Positions 10,055-21,031 of a stretch of DNA of 64,000 nucleotides are shown one piece after another. The notes beneath the pieces were generated by a model. The model made no database searches. It had not been told where the DNA came from and saw only the letters and a program-made list of their open reading frames with translations. Origin of the DNA: Brassica napus (lineage: Eukaryota; Streptophyta; Magnoliopsida; Brassicales; Brassicaceae); the NCBI RefSeq assembly GCF_020379485.1, contig NC_063443.1:17851531-17915530 (forward strand), read 5' to 3'. The position numbers were made by a program, and so were the translations under genes. Every line of letters begins with the position of its first letter. Position 1 is the first letter of the stretch.

Positions 10055-11457
10055 GGGGGTGATTGGTTGGGTTTTATCTCCATACTTTAGCTTTATTTAT
10101 TTTTAAATCACTAAATTTTACCAATCATGCTTTAGCTTTACTTTTAAAAATTAATGTCTACATCAAGTTTCTATTTAATTTTACCAATCATGCTTTAGCA
10201 TTATTTTTAAAGCTACAGCAAAAAAAATAAAGCAAAACTTTTTATTATGTATTTTAGGCAAAAATGCTACATCATATTTTTATAAGCTGTAGAATCTGTA
10301 AAATGTAAAAAAAATATCTATAATATCAAATAAATTATATAATCATAATAAAAACTTTTATAAATATTTTAATTTTGAATTTGAGTGTTTTTTTAATTAT
10401 TAAGATATTTAAATAATATAAATATTATTTACATATCACTTTTAAAATTACAACAAATTTTGATAATTTATAAACAAAAATATTAATATAAATTATTCTT
10501 TAGCTTTACTTTTAAAAATTAATGTCTACATCAAGTTTTTATTTAATTTTACCAATCATGCTTTAGCTTTATTTTTAAAGCTACAGCAAAAAAAATAAAG
10601 CAAAACTTTTTATTATGTATTTTAGGCAAAAATGCTACATCATATTTTTATAAGCTGTAGAATCTGTAAAATGTAAAAAAAGATATCTATAATATCAAAT
10701 AAATTATATAATCATAATAAAAACTTTTATAAATATTTTAATTTTGAATTTGAGTGTTTTTTTAATTATTAAGATATTTAAATAATATAAATATTATTTA
10801 CATATCACTTTTAAAATTACAACAAATTTTGATAATTTATAAACAAAAATATTAATATAAATTATTCTTTAGCTTTACTTTTAAAAATTAATGTCTACAT
10901 CAAGTTTTTATTTAATTTTACCAATCATGCTTTAGCTTTATTTTTAAAGCTACAGCAAAAAAAATAAAGCAAAACTTTTTATTATGTATTTTAGGCAAAA
11001 ATGCTACATCATATTTTTATAAGCTGTAGAATCTGTAAAATGTAAAAAAAGATATCTATAATATCAAATAAATTATATAATCATAATAAAAACTTTTATA
11101 AATATTTTAATTTTGAATTTGAGTGTTTTTTTAATTATTAAGATATTTAAATAATATAAATATTATTTACATATCACTTTTAAAATTTCAACAAATTTTG
11201 ATAATTTATAAACAAAAATATTAGCATAAATTATTTTAATTCATATAAAATAATAATTTTATATATACAACACATATTTCATATATTTTATTTTAAAATA
11301 TCTACAGCCTATAACTTACAGCTACAACAAATTTAACTACAGTAAAAGTCTCTGCAGAAAAAGTCTACAGTAACAACTTTACAGCTACAACCAATTTATC
11401 TACAGCTAAACATCTACAGTTAAATTTTTTAAGCCACAGTCGAACCAATCATCACCA
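10055..11457. mobile_element. Non-autonomous DNA transposon with inverted termini and internal tandem repeats
   Basis: The left end GGGGGTGATTGGTTGGGTTTT and the right end, read on the minus strand as GGTGATGATTGGTTCGACTG, form terminal inverted repeats. Subterminal words CTACAG / CTGTAG recur. I cannot define a convincing target-site duplication. No ORF of note. The GGTGATTGGTT terminus suggests a hAT-like or unclassified MITE, which is an inference. Confidence 0.65.
10131..11236 (+). repeat. Three tandem copies of a 369-bp AT-rich unit
   Basis: The word TTTAGCTTTACTTTTAAAAA starts at 10131, 10499 and 10868, i.e. spacings of 368 and 369 bases. The units stay in register through ATGTCTACATCAAG, CTACAGCAAAAAAAATAAAG and TAAGCTGTAGAATCTGTAAA. 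Copies 2 and 3 are almost identical; copy 1 has a few substitutions and one base less. This points to recent internal amplification inside the transposon. Confidence 0.9.
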
Positions 11458-11570
11458 ATATGTTACCACAACTTCGCAATATATTTTAAACTTCGTACTA
11501 ACAAGACACACAACATTGAGCTGATTATTATCCTAACATAACAAAAGCTACGGAAAAATAAAATAAAAAT

Positions 11571-14556
11571 TCATTCGTGTATGTGTAACCTTCGGGGAGG
11601 GATTATAGCTCTAGGCGGATTTGGTATCGAGTCATCCGGTCCAAGATCATCGATAGGCGGTCGTTTTTTATGGGCATCGGTAACAGATTGGTATGCCATA
11701 CCCAATGCCAAAGCCTACCACACCCAAAAAGAAATATTTTTTATAAGAATTCTTAGAACTTCATTTCAGAAAACGGCATATAACTTACGATGTGATCACG
11801 TTCAGGAGGAGCATAGATTCCAGCATTAATCGTTGTCCTCCTACGACAACTCTTGGTCGGTGGTTCCGATATGTTCTTGAAACATGTCGGAATCACTAGA
11901 ACTGGCAAACCAACAAGGTTTCCCATGCAGACTTTCTCCCAATCGGTCACGTTTCCAATAAACGCATCTACTGTAAAGCTCTTCTCCACTTCTCTAATCA
12001 ACTTACCACGAGCTCTCTGTGCCTAAACTAGTAACCAGATATATAAATTAACCGGACATAACCAACCGAAATATAAACTCAAAATGAAAATGAGCAAAAC
12101 CTGAATGTAATCAACAGCTGTAACTACACGAGCACGGCGCAACTCAACCGGCCACTGATCCTGAGCTTCGTAGAGATCCTCTTGACCTGTTCTTTGCCAT
12201 TCATCAAAATGAGCTAACATGTCTACGTTCATTGTGAAGTTCAATATCCCTTGAACAGAATCCACTGTATAGTTTAGTTCGAAAGGAACCATATTGACAC
12301 CTTTCGACCCAAGAACTTCCACAACCTACACATGTCACATGTTGAATTAACACAAACATGGTTGTTCTGAACCATGGTTGTTCTGAATACAAACATCATT
12401 TAACTATTTGTTTACCTTCATATCAGCATCTTTGGTGTAGCCAACAGTGAGTTTCGTGATATCTACTGAGAATGGATCTTCAAACGCAATCTCTCTTGAT
12501 GAGAGATCCTCTGGATCTTTCCCTTTTATAGCGTCAAGAACTACAGCGCAATCTGCCGCTGTTCTACAGAAAGGTCCAAGCTTATCCTGTGACAAGAGGA
12601 GTTGCATTTACTAATGTTACTCAAGAAGCGAGTTTAAGGCATATGCTAGTTTGCCATACCAGACTCTCGGATAAGCTCATCACTCCGGTTCTACCAACGC
12701 TACCAAATGTGGGACGAAATGCTGTAACGCCACACCTAGCTGCAGGGTATGTCATTGAGCCTGCTGTCTCTGAGCCTATGGCAAACGGAACCATACCTGA
12801 ACAAAAGTTTAACACAAATAATTAGGAGAGAAACAGTTTATTAACGTAATTTTGATTCATTTTCTATTTAAAAAAAAAACTAACCAGCTGATGTGGAAGC
12901 AGCAGGTCCAGCTGATGAACCGGTAGAGAACTCCTCTATATTCCACGGGTTCCTAGTCCGTCCCCCGAACCAGATGTCATCATAAGCTAGAGAACCAGTT
13001 ACAAGCTTTGCTACTAAAACTGCACCTGAAGCTTTTAATCTAAACACACAAACAAACAAACAAAACGTCCGAACGATGTTGTCAAGTGAGCTCCATTATA
13101 ATTAATACACGCAAAAAAAAAAAAACAGTGGACGTGGTGAATTTTTTTACCTTTTGTAAACCCATGCTTCAATATCAAGAATTTGGTCTTTAAAAGAAGT
13201 TGAACCCCACGTAGTTTTGTACCCGGGGACCGCAATTATATCCTTCAAACCATATGGAATCCCGTGAAGAGGTCCTATAACGCACAAAGAAAATATTAAT
13301 CAGAATCTTGAAACGTTAAATATTCAACAATCCATCAAACAAATCTACCAGTGAGGAAAACATACCGAGATAAGTTCCCTGAGAGAGCAAATCATCAGCT
13401 TCTTTGGCTTGTTTGTATGCTAATTCTTCAGTGTAAGTAACCACCGATTCAAGAACATGATTATACCTTCAAGAATCCCCACTAACAACATCAGAACAGA
13501 TAAAACTTCCCTACAAAAACACTCAGCGGAGAACAGACGCTCCCATACCGTTTTAACCGCGTGAGATAAATCCGAACGAGTTCCTTGGAAGTAACTTGTT
13601 TGGTCTTTATAAGTTCTCCGAGTTCAAGAACCTGCCAAGAAGCATTCTCTAATCATACAGAAACTATCCATCTACTATAATAACAACAATATAAAAAAAA
13701 GGCAGATGACTTACGCTCATGAATGCAATATCTTCTTCATCTCTAGGAAGTCGTACTCTAGATATTGAAGGATAGTTGAATCTTTTGGCTTGTGCTCGTG
13801 GAACTTCCCTGTTCCAAGACGCATTAAACACCAGAGGGGATGGATTTTCCAAACCGCCATTATTAGTAGCCACGAGTTTCCGGTTGGTTCTATATATAGG
13901 AAGGTTCATTTCAGTGGCCCCATTAGCAATCTCCTGAATCTGTATATAACCCCAAAACAATCAATTTTTTTACTCAGAAGTATGGTTTATACCAAAATCA
14001 AAGTGTTAAGAGTTTGAATCATTAGTACAAAACATTGGTCTTGTTTTCCATTAAATATTCCTAAGTGGATTTGTAAATTTATTTATTGTGACTAAGAAGT
14101 AACAAGGCACCACCTTAGTTTCATTGAAGAATCCAGAATCAATCAACTCAAACATGCTTTGCAAACACTTAGCTTCCATTGTCTTATCTGGTAATTCAGT
14201 TTGAGTTATGTTACTGTCCTGATCAAAAACATTATATAAAATGACATCAGCTCATTAAAAGATGCAGGACAAATTTGAAAAGTCAAAATCAGATATATAT
14301 ATATTTTTTACCTCGGTGAAGTTGTAATCCTACGGCGGGGAACACTCACTTTCCTGTCTAAAATTTTCCACAGTTGCTTACAGTTTCTCACCATTGAAAC
14401 AGAGGACTCGCATGAAGGATTTGCAACCGTGAGAGAGACCGTTAAACCTAGTAGGAGGAGAAGCGGCGCACATGTACGGGTACGAGGTAGTGGGCCACGC
14501 GTCAGTAAGCAAGGTCGTATGGTTGGATCACACGTGGTGATCGGTGGTGCTACCAT
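11571..14556 (-). CDS. Amidase-signature family protein
   Basis: Twelve exons on the minus strand: 14556-14350, 14218-14114, 13939-13715, 13631-13549, 13466-13366, 13274-13151, 13039-12885, 12796-12660, 12586-12416, 12325-12101, 12016-11789, 11714-11571. All junctions keep frame, giving 634 residues. The amidase signature is intact: the catalytic Lys in HGIPYGLKD, the cis-Ser in FSTGSSAGPAAS and the nucleophile Ser in GSETAGSMTYPA. An N-terminal hydrophobic stretch (LLLLLGLTVSLTVA, about residues 32-45) suggests a signal peptide or anchor. The family hydrolyses amide bonds; the substrate is unknown. No ATG opens at the 5' end of this frame before 14556, so I chose that Met. Exon 1 must use the GTGAGT donor after 14350: the later donor at about 14313 would create a stop. 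By order this matches At5g07360. Confidence 0.88.
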
Positions 14557-14919
14557 CGTGTCGGCTTGTGAATCGTGGTTGATAACGGTGACGGGGCCGG
14601 TTGCGGAACTCACGTCCTTGAAATTTACAACGGTGAAGCGATCATGATATCAACCTGTGTGAAGCAAATAGTGGGTCTAATTAATTACTCATTTTTTTCT
14701 AATTAATTACTCATTACACAGTAAATGGATATTAAAATAAAATTATAAGCATATTATGCGTATATCACAGAATGTTCTTTCTAAGTTATTGTATATTGAC
14801 AAGGTTAAATATCATATGGAATATCGGGAGAATGTTAGGCGTATATATGTTCTCAATACAGTGGTCCAACCCCAAAACACACCAGATAGAGTTGCATCTT
14901 TCATTTTGTATTTCCTAAT

Positions 14920-15046
14920 GACTACTATAGCATCTTCTTGAAAGATAAATGGAGTTGATGGGTTTAAGATTCTTTCAGTTTTTTTTTGAAAAAATCTTAA
15001 ACCTCATCAACTTCATTTATCTTTCAAGAAGATGCTTATAGTAGTC
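14920..15046. repeat. Long near-perfect hairpin
   Basis: Arm 1 (14920-14971) and arm 2 (14992-15046) are reverse complements with only a few mismatches or single-base gaps over about 52 bp; the shared core reads GCATCTTCTTGAAAGATAAA. The loop is about 20 bases and contains a T-run. It may be a foldback transposon or a small-RNA-producing inverted repeat. Confidence 0.8.
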
Positions 15047-15680
15047 GTTTAGCTTTACAATTCTATAGATAATGTGTGTGCTAGAACATATATCTATAAC
15101 TTTTGATCCAAAAAAAGAACATATATATCTATAACGTAAATAACGAATCTCATGATAATCAGGGCTTTGCTACGTAAGCATTAGTTAGTCGGTGATTAGT
15201 CTATATAGTCGGCTAAACCGGGTTGTTTATGATATTGTCCAATGTCCACACTCATAAATTTCCGATGCATGGCATGTTTTTTCTCTGTCAAATTCAATAA
15301 TTTTGGCTTTATCGACATCTCCGCCACATGTGGTTTACTTTTTCTTTTCTCTTGCCAATTTTGTTTCCTAAGTTTAATGATTGCTTTGATTTCTCATTAA
15401 AACACTCGATATTAAGAGATTGTGTTTCATTTACGACTTTTTTTTGGGGATCTAAGAAGAGAAATAATGTAGTAGAGGTGCATCAGACGTGTTGAGAAAG
15501 GTCAAAACGAGTTGATATTCCGTGAACGCGTCTAACCTAACCTTTAATTTTTGAAGTACAATTATCTTGTTATTTATATCGTGTAAGGCAAAGTTTACTT
15601 AAGTAACGTAATCACTCACACAGTATATTTTCTGTCTAAACAATCCACTGCAATTTTCAAATATAATTCTGGGTATATTA

Positions 15681-15711
<31 letters not shown>

Positions 15712-16210
15712 TCTTTTCGAAATGAAATCTGTGTATATATATATGCTCTATATTTTGTAGATGCAATATATATTAACATACGTAATTAATTAAGTGCCAA
15801 GTGTAAATTTTTTAATATCTTGTTTGAACGTCACTAATCAATTTAAAATTGAAGTTATCATTTCTGGCAATTCTGTCAAATGATTTTAAAATATCTTTTT
15901 CAACCAAATGAGCATAAAAGTAGAAAATGACATTTTTTTTATTAAAAAGGTCAAATACCGTTTTATCTTTACTTTATAGATGTATAAATATAAATAATAA
16001 AGAATTAAAAAATATAATATGTTTTTAATTCAAAAATTTTAAAACTTTTTTTTCAATTGTTTTCAAAATTTTATTTTAAAATCCAAAAATTCTTTTAGAA
16101 ACTATTATTAGAATTTTTATTTTAAATTTTGAAGTATTTTAATTATTTAAAAAATCTTAAATCTCACCCTAAAACTATTTCTATCTATACTCCATAATTT
16201 AATTAAAAAA

Positions 16211-16240
16211 CTAGATGATAACCCGCGCTCTGCGCGGAAT
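16211..16240 (-). mobile_element. Helitron 3' terminus (minus strand)
   Basis: On the minus strand the sequence reads CCGCGCAGAGCGCGG (6-bp GC-rich stem, 3-base loop), then GTTATCAT, then CTAG followed by T. A GC hairpin just before CTRR with insertion next to T is the hallmark of Helitron 3' ends. The 5' end, which should lie at higher coordinates, could not be located. Confidence 0.65.
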
Positions 16241-16325
16241 GATTTTTTAAAAATATGTTGTATTTAAATATTATAAATAGTATACTTTGCTATGAATAAC
16301 TTTTTTTTTACATTTGAATCTTAGG

Positions 16326-17300
16326 AGTGGACACTCGGATACCATTTGGTTCGGTTCGATTTGGCTCGGTTCGGTTTGTTCTGATCTTTGCGAGTTCGAT
16401 TTAATTCGAATCTTTGCGGGTTTGGTTTGAGTTTGTATTATGATAACTACTTTAACTTTAAAAACAAAATAAAATTCATATATACTTTAAATATCTCAAA
16501 ATCTAAAAATAAAAATAATATATAACATATAAATTTGAATAATGTATGCCAAAATACTTAAACTTAAAATATAATTTGGTTTACCTTAAGTAGGGGTTAT
16601 TGGTTGTTGTATTTTTATGGATTTGAAAATCCGAACTAAATCTAGTGTTATTGGTTCTATGATTTTCAAATCTGTATTAAAATCATGTGTTATTGGTTTA
16701 ATGATTCATCAATTCTATATCAAATCAAGTGTTATTCAATCGCACAGATTTACAAATATATTTGATTTTATAATGGATTTGAATGGATTTGCTTGGATTT
16801 TTCTGTTAAAAATACAAAGATTCAAATCCGACGGAAAACCTCCGGATTTGTATACTTTACTTGGATTTATAAATACTATATAGATTTCTAAATCAATCAA
16901 AATATATAAACCAATAACACCTCCTAAATATTTGGATATGAAATAAATAGATATTTTAAGTAATTTTGGTATTTTGAGTATCCTTTAACTATTTTAAACA
17001 TGTACTTTTAACTATTTATATATATTTTAAGTACTTTGGACAACTTAAAAATATCTTATATATTTTGTATATTCTTTAAATATTAAATTTAAAAATAATT
17101 AATATATTTAAGTATATAAATATGGTTCGAATATATTCGGATACCCGAAATATTTTGTTTCGGATCCGATTCCATTATGGTTCTCTAGATACCAAAATTT
17201 TGAACCCGTTCGGATATCTAACCAATTTTGATTAAAGTTCATTACTACCTTTCGGATTATATTTGGTACGATTTTTTGGATTCAGATTTTTTGCCCAAAC
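16326..17300 (+). repeat. Dispersed TTCGGTTCGG-rich repeat, copy 1
   Basis: The repeat begins GGACACTCGGATACCATTTG, runs through TTCGGTTCGATTTGG and an AT-rich middle (AAAATAATATATAACATA), and ends GATTCAGATTTTTTGCCCAA. A second copy in the same orientation lies at 55130-55800. Copy 1 is interrupted by a MITE at 16594-16923. The family type is unknown to me. Confidence 0.6.
16594..16923. mobile_element. MITE with GGGGTTATTGGTT termini, nested in a repeat
   Basis: Left end AGGGGTTATTGGTTGTTG and right end, on the minus strand GGAGGTGTTATTGGTTTAT, are inverted repeats. Internally GGATTTGAAAATCC-like words repeat in both orientations. The related repeat copy near 55440-55480 lacks this insert and so represents the empty site. 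Confidence 0.7.
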
Positions 17301-18573
17301 CTATATTTTTTATTGTAACAAAATTTTAAACGAAATTGATGATGATTCGTATTGATTTTGGGTATAGAATCATTTTTAGGCCAAAATACATTCTTCTATG
17401 TACGTGGCCCATCTAGTTAAGGAAAACAATGGACTGAACTAAAGAAAACATTACCATTTCAGATTTTTAATTGATACTTTCAAATTATTCATTTTCGGTA
17501 TTGTGACGAAGAGAAAGGGGGTAAAGGTTACGAAAGCAAATTTGTTATGCAATTTATATTCTCGCTAGGTGATTTCAATAGTTTCTAAATAAATCTTTGT
17601 TGTATCGACCGAGATTTAGTAATTTATAGACGTTTTAAAAAATTCAAAATATAACATATAAGAAAAAATCTAATTTTTTTATTATATGGTTAATGTGATT
17701 GTTTAATTTATTTTAAAAATATAAACTTTCAAATATGAGAGAATCTCGTAATAAATAAATTGTATTAAGTTGTTATCGATTATTTGGTGTGCAAGTCAAG
17801 TTAGTATGAATAATATCTTGTTAAGAATCTTGTAGATAAGGATTATATTTTTGAAATATTTGCTGAATAATATCTTTGTAATTTTCTTGTAGATAAGGAT
17901 TATATTTTCGAAATTAGTAGTTACAAATATTTTTTAAATAAATAATACATGTAATTCCTAACTTATACTCTATTTTTTTAAAAAAATTAGATTTTTATAA
18001 ATAGATATCATATTTTGGCACTTTTGATTTATATTATTGAAGTTTATATAATGACATGTATCTCTAAGTCTCTAATTCATGTGTTCATAATGGCATGTAT
18101 CTCTAAGCCTAATACAAAATCAATCAACTTAGAGCCAAGTAACATATATACAAAATGAGGTGTAAAAAAAGTTATCATATCAAATCTATTATAGAAGCAA
18201 AGAGGAACCAAACATATACATGTTCAGTATAGAGAAAATTATATGATGTTGATAAGAGAAAATTATAAATCAACTTAGAGCAAAGTTTAATCTATAGTAA
18301 AAGAGGTCCAAGTGAGAGTTATTGAATTGCTAATATAATTGTAAATATACAATCGGTATAGTTTAATAGAATAGATAGAACATAATTCAATAGAACATAA
18401 TTAGTTTGGTTGTTATAATATAATAGATTGTTGGTTTAATTTAAGTTATCTTGTTTTAATTTTATTGTATAATTAATTGTAACTAACAGGATATGGTCCA
18501 TAAATTATGTAACACACTAACAAACTTGAAACAGTTCAAAATTTAAATGACAACTTCAATGGTAGATAAATTT

Positions 18574-18697
18574 AGGACTCTATTTTAATAGAGTAGATAG
18601 AGTGAGAAATAAAGTATGAACAAAAAATAAAAAATCACTTTCCATTGATTAATTTTTTATTTTTTATTCTTACTTTATTTCTCACTCTATTTTTAGA
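18574..18697. mobile_element. Foldback MITE
   Basis: The left arm AGAGTAGATAGAGTGAGAAATAAAG and following A-rich part are reverse-complementary to the right arm CTTTATTTCTCACTCTATTTTTAGAGT, separated by an 11-base loop around CTTTCCATTGA. The arms are about 50 bp long. No coding content. Confidence 0.65.
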
Positions 18698-19380
18698 GTA
18701 AATTATATAATAGAAATGAAAATATTTTAAAATTTTATTTTCAAATATAACTCTAAATCTAAATTAGTTAATCATAACAATATAAATGTCTATTTAATTA
18801 TTTAATAAAACATTTTAGTAATTTTGACCAGTTTCATTTATAATAAAAACTTCTTAAAGGTAATCCAGAATTTTTTTTTTTTTGAATTAATGTTGTTTAT
18901 TATTTTCAAATTTTAAAGTACGACACATGTCGTAGACAAACACCAACCGTGTTGAGTTTTCGACCTCCACATCCACCTTATTAAAAAAATAAAAATAAAA
19001 GAGCCAATAAGAATTAATATAATTATTAAATTTTATGTATATATATATTCATCCAGCTAGATCGCTTCGGTGCCTCGAAAAAGAAACAAACAGCGACGAG
19101 GCTCTCTCATCTGCGAATCGTAATCCTTGTTATCGTCTTCCTCATCATCGTTGTTCCTCCGTCACGATTTGTTTCTTCTAACTTTTGTTCGGTAAAAATC
19201 TTTACTTGGTTTAACCACAAATGTTCTTCCCTTACTGCTTTTACTTAAATCCATAAAGTTTGTTTGCGTTTGCGTTTAGGATCCTACCTTTTTTTGCTAA
19301 AAGTTCTTAGCTTTTTCTGCGTTTTTAGCAATAGATCCCCCGTAAAGTAACTTTTTAATTGATAGCTGGATTCGTCGAAT

Positions 19381-19427
19381 TTTATTATTTAGTTTTTTTT
19401 TTTTGTCTCCTTCACTTTATTATTTAG
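19381..19427. repeat. Micro-insertion in the IPK2 leader intron
   Basis: TTTATTATTTAG at 19381-19392 is repeated at 19416-19427, flanking a filler that starts with a T-run and reads GGAGACAAAA on the minus strand. Same architecture as the other poly(A)-tailed fillers in this window. Confidence 0.45.
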
Positions 19428-19778
19428 AATTTTTTTCAGTTTTGTAAATGGAGAGAATTGAAGAAGCCTAATCTGATTTCTCGATGGGACTTGTGGTATT
19501 GATTCAGAATCTCAGTTAGAATATTTCAGCTCTGCAATTACTATGATGTGATGGATGGATTCTCATTTATGTGTGTGTAATGGTGTTTTTATAGCTCAAT
19601 TAGTAACATTTATTAGCTGTGATTATTGTTAATTTCGAAAGAATGTGATTGATTCGCAAAGCTGTAACCTTTCCTAAGTTCCTGAACCTTTATTGTCTGA
19701 TTGAAAACTGAAGTTACTGATCTCATTATGTTGTTCTTGGATATTTTATAATCTTTAGGTTCATCATACTCTGTCAAG

Positions 19779-20630
19779 ATGCATCTGAAGGCCCCTGAAC
19801 ACCAGGTTGCAGGACACATTGCTAAAGACGGGAAGCCTGGTCCTCTTGTCGACGACAAGGGCAGGTTCTTCAAGCCCCTCCAGGGAGACTCCCGTGGCGA
19901 AATCGAGGTGAAGTTCTACGAATCTTTCTCCTCAAACACAGAGGTCCCAGATCACATTCGTAGATACTTCCCTGTCTATCACGGCACTCAAGCCGTTGAA
20001 GGCTCTGATGGAGCAGCCATGATTGTCCTGGAGAATCTTCTCTCCAAGTACTCTAAGCCATCGGTGATGGATGTCAAGATGGGTTCAAGAACGTGGTACC
20101 CTGAAGCATCCGAAGAATACATCCAAAAATGCTTAAGGAAAGACGCAAGGAGCACCACGGTCTCCTCCGGTTTCAGGATCTCTGGCTTCGAGGTGTATGA
20201 CCACAAGGAGCTGAGTTTCTGGAAGCCGGACAGGAAGCTTCTGAACGGGATCAAAGTCGACGGCGTGAGGCTGGCTCTGCGGAAGTTTGTATCGTCCAAC
20301 ACACTCTCTGACACAAGTTCGAAGCCTGACTCTGCTTTTGCGTCAAGCGTTTACGGTGGTTCCAGAGGGGTCTTGACGCAGCTGCTGGAGCTCAAGACGT
20401 GGTTTGAGAACCAGACGTTTTACCATTTCAACTCGTGTTCGATTCTGATAATCTACGAGAACGAATCCATACACGATGATGGTGCTCGAGCACAGGTGAA
20501 GCTGGTGGATTTCGCTCATGTTCATGATGGTAATGGCGTCATCGACCATAACTTCTTGGGTGGGCTATGCTCTTTCATCAACTTCGTTCGTGATATTCTT
20601 CAGAGCTCAGATGAGTCTACAGATAACTGA
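19779..20630 (+). CDS. IPK2a: Inositol polyphosphate multikinase IPK2-alpha
   Basis: A single coding exon of 283 residues, close to the 280-300 residues usual for plant IPK2. The inositol-binding signature PxxxDxKxG is present as PSVMDVKMG (about residues 93-101), and the C-terminal metal/ATP-binding segment VKLVDFAHV is intact. The enzyme phosphorylates Ins(1,4,5)P3 at positions 6 and 3 toward InsP5 in nucleus and cytoplasm. The ATG follows an acceptor TCTTTAG at about 19758, and a donor after GTTCG near 19193 suggests a 560-base intron in the 5' leader. By position it corresponds to At5g07370 (IPK2-alpha); the paralogue IPK2-beta is the alternative. Confidence 0.95.
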   Translation: MHLKAPEHQVAGHIAKDGKPGPLVDDKGRFFKPLQGDSRGEIEVKFYESFSSNTEVPDHIRRYFPVYHGTQAVEGSDGAAMIVLENLLSKYSKPSVMDVKMGSRTWYPEASEEYIQKCLRKDARSTTVSSGFRISGFEVYDHKELSFWKPDRKLLNGIKVDGVRLALRKFVSSNTLSDTSSKPDSAFASSVYGGSRGVLTQLLELKTWFENQTFYHFNSCSILIIYENESIHDDGARAQVKLVDFAHVHDGNGVIDHNFLGGLCSFINFVRDILQSSDESTDN

Positions 20631-21031
20631 AGAGTATACATACATGGCACTGAAGGGTATTATTAGATTTATATATATTATTACTTCTGGGTTGGCTGAT
20701 TCATTTTTGGATTTGTATACCATGTCTCCCTCGAATATTCTTGGTTATCTAAAGAGTATACATACATTAGTACTACTCTTTTTATCTTCAGTTCATATAT
20801 TGTAAGTTTTCAACTTCGAAGTAATAAAGTTTTGGGGCCAAAAGAGAATTAGTTATGTCTAATTGGAAATATTTGTTATTTTGAAGAGTTTGTAGGGCAA
20901 CCCCAAATATTCCGGGAAGTATAGGGACTGAAATGAAAAATGATCGTCTTTCTGTTAATTCACTCTGCTCTGCTTTCTCACTTTTCAAATTCCCTTCTCG
21001 GCGCGAATCGCTTGACGAAGATTGACTGAGA
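20631..21031. other. IPK2 3' flank and promoter of the next gene
   Basis: Two near-identical words (GAGTATACATACAT) occur at about 20633 and 20755. No TATA box or other feature is clear before the ATG at 21032. Confidence 0.35.

Larger units (their letters stand above)
9556..11570. other. Intergenic region dominated by one transposable element
   Basis: Convergent gene ends flank this stretch. About 500 bases of 3' flank precede a 1.4 kb element at 10055-11457, which contains three tandem copies of a 369-bp unit. No gene is visible. Confidence 0.7.
14557..19778. other. Transposon-rich intergenic region
   Basis: Five kilobases between the divergent amidase and IPK2 genes. It contains a long hairpin (14920-15046), an 18-bp direct repeat with filler (15083-15135), an AT dinucleotide tract near 15680-15703, a Helitron-like 3' end at 16211, a dispersed repeat with a nested MITE (16326-17300), a foldback element (18574-18697) and, from about 19070, the IPK2 leader. 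I see no protein gene. Confidence 0.7.

Noticed and set aside
16617..16883. Open frame within intergenic DNA
   Set aside because: Lies entirely inside the GGGGTTATTGGTT MITE and is made of its internal repeats.
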